From contig NZ_JADOBQ010000005.1 in assembly GCF_015644665.1 (NCBI RefSeq), positions 186,001 through 250,000 of the forward strand: 64,000 nt of DNA, read 5' to 3'. Under the pieces are notes generated by a model, which did not search any database, was not told the DNA's origin, and was given only the letters and a program-made list of their open reading frames with translations. The position numbers were made by a program, and so were the translations under genes. Shown here piece after piece: positions 63,899-64,000 of this stretch. Every line of letters starts with the position of its first letter. Position 1 is the stretch's first letter. The DNA comes from Roseobacter sp. MH60115. Its GTDB lineage: Bacteria > Pseudomonadota > Alphaproteobacteria > Rhodobacterales > Rhodobacteraceae.

Positions 63899-64000
63899 GC
63901 GACCTCACCACGGTTTGCCAGTTCAAAGCCGAAGACGTCGCGGTTGTGCCCATCGGGGAAGCTGTCACGGCGCAGTTTCGTACCGCCCAGGCGATCCACG
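63895..64000 (-). CDS. probable GNAT acetyltransferase, C-terminal fragment
   Basis: Reading into the window from 64000 gives 34 residues, VDRLGGTKLRRDSFPDGHNR and a short tail ending LANRGEVA, then TGA. The first part resembles the C-terminus of RimJ-type acetyltransferases, where a variable RLGG is followed by a charged stretch and an Arg-Asp pair. It overlaps the NIPSNAP gene by four bases, so it belongs to the operon. The remainder lies outside the window. Confidence 0.6.
   Translation of the reverse strand, partial: VDRLGGTKLRRDSFPDGHNRDVFGFELANRGEVA

Overview
The window is a 64 kb chromosomal segment of high G+C. It almost certainly comes from a Roseobacter-group alphaproteobacterium (Rhodobacterales). 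Evidence for this is the hemN-fnrL-usp-ccoNOQP-ccoGHIS block, the MipZ division-site ATPase, a protein with a VPLPA-type C-terminal sorting tail, TRAP transport linked to aromatic catabolism, and the rpsP-rimM-trmD-rplS order. I see no phage, insertion sequence, integrase or CRISPR array. Species cannot be fixed from the sequence alone.

Layout. 1-1.9 kb: the 5' end of dnaX, a TetR regulator divergent from an alpha/beta hydrolase with two palindromic operators between them, and the small SRP RNA. 1.9-7.2 kb: housekeeping genes (cpdB-like, nudC, SRPBCC protein, pheA, membrane cytochrome c). 7.3-13.1 kb: a yejABEF peptide ABC transporter operon. 13.1-24.1 kb: an oxygen-responsive block (hemN, fnrL, usp, the cbb3 oxidase genes ccoNOQP and maturation genes ccoGHIS) with FNR boxes in both divergent promoter regions. 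24.1-31.98 kb: a D,D-carboxypeptidase, HAD hydrolase, clpS, an RsmC-like methyltransferase, an unusual SDR protein, the haem genes hemF, hemC and hemE, and a CAU-anticodon tRNA.

32.0-45.6 kb is an aromatic-acid catabolic region. It holds a 3-hydroxybenzoate 6-hydroxylase-type monooxygenase, a TRAP transporter, a benzoate-CoA ligase, an alpha/beta hydrolase, a DUF309 protein, boxC, boxB, a previously overlooked 47-residue Cys-rich protein, boxA, boxR and a dehydrogenase-like protein lacking its NAD domain. Together they should import an aromatic acid, activate it to benzoyl-CoA, epoxidise the ring (BoxAB) and open it (BoxC). TGCA-containing palindromes precede the ligase and boxC. A perfect FNR box sits between boxB and boxA, which would tie this aerobic pathway to oxygen sensing. 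The semialdehyde dehydrogenase (BoxD) is not in the window.

45.6-52.9 kb: a DUF2165 protein, an orphan Tat-type solute-binding protein, RidA, and a homogentisate operon (hmgA, a 38-residue membrane peptide, fahA, a DinB-family protein, a small membrane protein) divergent from a MarR regulator. 52.9-57.1 kb: a spondin-domain VPLPA-CTERM protein, mipZ and a chemoreceptor. 57.2-61.3 kb: rpmE, rplS, trmD, rimM, rpsP and a chorismate mutase, all on the minus strand. 61.4-64 kb: an overlapping minus-strand operon of four GNAT acetyltransferase paralogues, a NIPSNAP protein and a probable fifth GNAT cut by the window edge.
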